Source of the DNA: Chlamydiales bacterium | GTDB taxonomy: Bacteria; Chlamydiota; Chlamydiia; Chlamydiales; JAAKFR01 | Assembly: GCA_024233495.1 (NCBI GenBank) | Contig: JACKPM010000002.1 | Span: forward strand, 255,648-319,647 | Direction: 5' to 3' | DNA: 64,000 nt | Shown: positions 63,929 to 64,000 of the stretch, piece by piece | Numbering within the stretch: the stretch's first letter is position 1 | Layout: each line of letters starts with the position of its first letter | Position numbers and translations under genes: made by a program | The notes under the pieces: generated by a model | Database searches by the model: none | What the model saw: the letters and a program-made list of their open reading frames with translations, nothing else | What the model was told of the DNA's origin: nothing

Positions 63929-64000
63929 ATGAAACCAATTCTCCATTCCCAGCACTTTCTAAGACGAGGTTTATGGGGAATATTTGGTTTGTTGGGTTTA
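63929..64000 (+). CDS. Start of a gene running off the right edge
   Basis: An ATG at 63929 opens a frame that stays open for 24 codons to the end of the window, reading MKPILHSQHFLRRGLWGIFG and ending in leucines. A basic segment followed by a hydrophobic run suggests a signal peptide or membrane anchor. An alternative is ATG 63972, preceded by GACGAGG. Too little is visible to name it. Confidence 0.35.
   Translation, partial: MKPILHSQHFLRRGLWGIFGLLGL

Overview
The window is a chromosomal segment of a chlamydia, most likely an amoeba- or environment-associated member of the order Parachlamydiales rather than a Chlamydia species. The main evidence is gene order. The runs ptsH-ptsI / ybaB-dnaX, pgm / rnc-radA-hemC, sodA / accD-dut-ptsN-ptsN2, mnmA / clpC / lplA / phospholipase-D-like, gcvH / nqrE-D-C-B, bactofilin / dnaA / TPR chaperone and rsmH-ftsL-ftsI-murE-amiA match blocks I know from Chlamydia trachomatis. 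Genes I do not associate with Chlamydiaceae (proBA, asnB, an F-box/WD40 gene, an IS5-type element and several interspersed repeat families) point to a larger, environmental-type genome. The species cannot be fixed from the sequence alone.

Layout. 1-8.0 kb: PTS phosphocarrier HPr and enzyme I, nucleoid protein YbaB, DnaX with an A_AAA_AAG frameshift heptamer, a PgpH-type HD phosphohydrolase, a short-chain dehydrogenase and a DEAD-box helicase. 8.2-14.8 kb: phosphoglucomutase, an Mrp-like ATPase, a cysteine-cluster protein, a 35-residue membrane microprotein, RNase III, RadA, a short HemC and a HemD-like protein. 14.8-18.3 kb: an accessory block with a putative secreted protein carrying tyrosine repeats and PxxxPR motifs, then an overlapping operon of five related exported proteins. 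18.4-34.1 kb: SodA, a HAD-like exported protein, AccD, Dut, two PtsN proteins, MnmA, ClpC, LplA, a PLD-like protein, a PpiD-like protein, GcvH and two related small membrane proteins. 34.1-38.2 kb: nqrB-C-D-E of the sodium-pumping NADH:quinone reductase. 38.3-46.0 kb: a giant AsmA/TamB-like protein, a ComF-like protein, bactofilin, DnaA with a cluster of nonamers upstream, and two genes of a type III secretion neighbourhood. 46.2-54.5 kb: an Inc-like membrane protein, the division/peptidoglycan cluster and proBA. 54.5-57.2 kb: a decaying zone with a truncated IS, MITEs and a frameshifted F-box/WD40 gene. 57.3-64 kb: a glycosyltransferase, asparagine synthetase, an alpha/beta hydrolase ending in a CaaX-like CIIL, a 940-residue protein whose C-terminal third looks like a fold-type I PLP domain, tRNA-Arg(CCT) and the start of another gene.

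How it fits together. The core genes serve replication, cell division, phosphotransfer regulation, cofactor work and sodium energetics. Between them lie candidate host-interaction genes: the tyrosine-repeat protein, the Inc-like protein, the CaaX hydrolase, the F-box/WD40 relic and the 940-residue protein. Two of these, 48 kb apart, share a near-identical 17-bp AT-rich block at almost the same distance from their start codons, which suggests common regulation. At least five families of short interspersed repeats fill most intergenic gaps. Several of them supply the stop codons of neighbouring genes.
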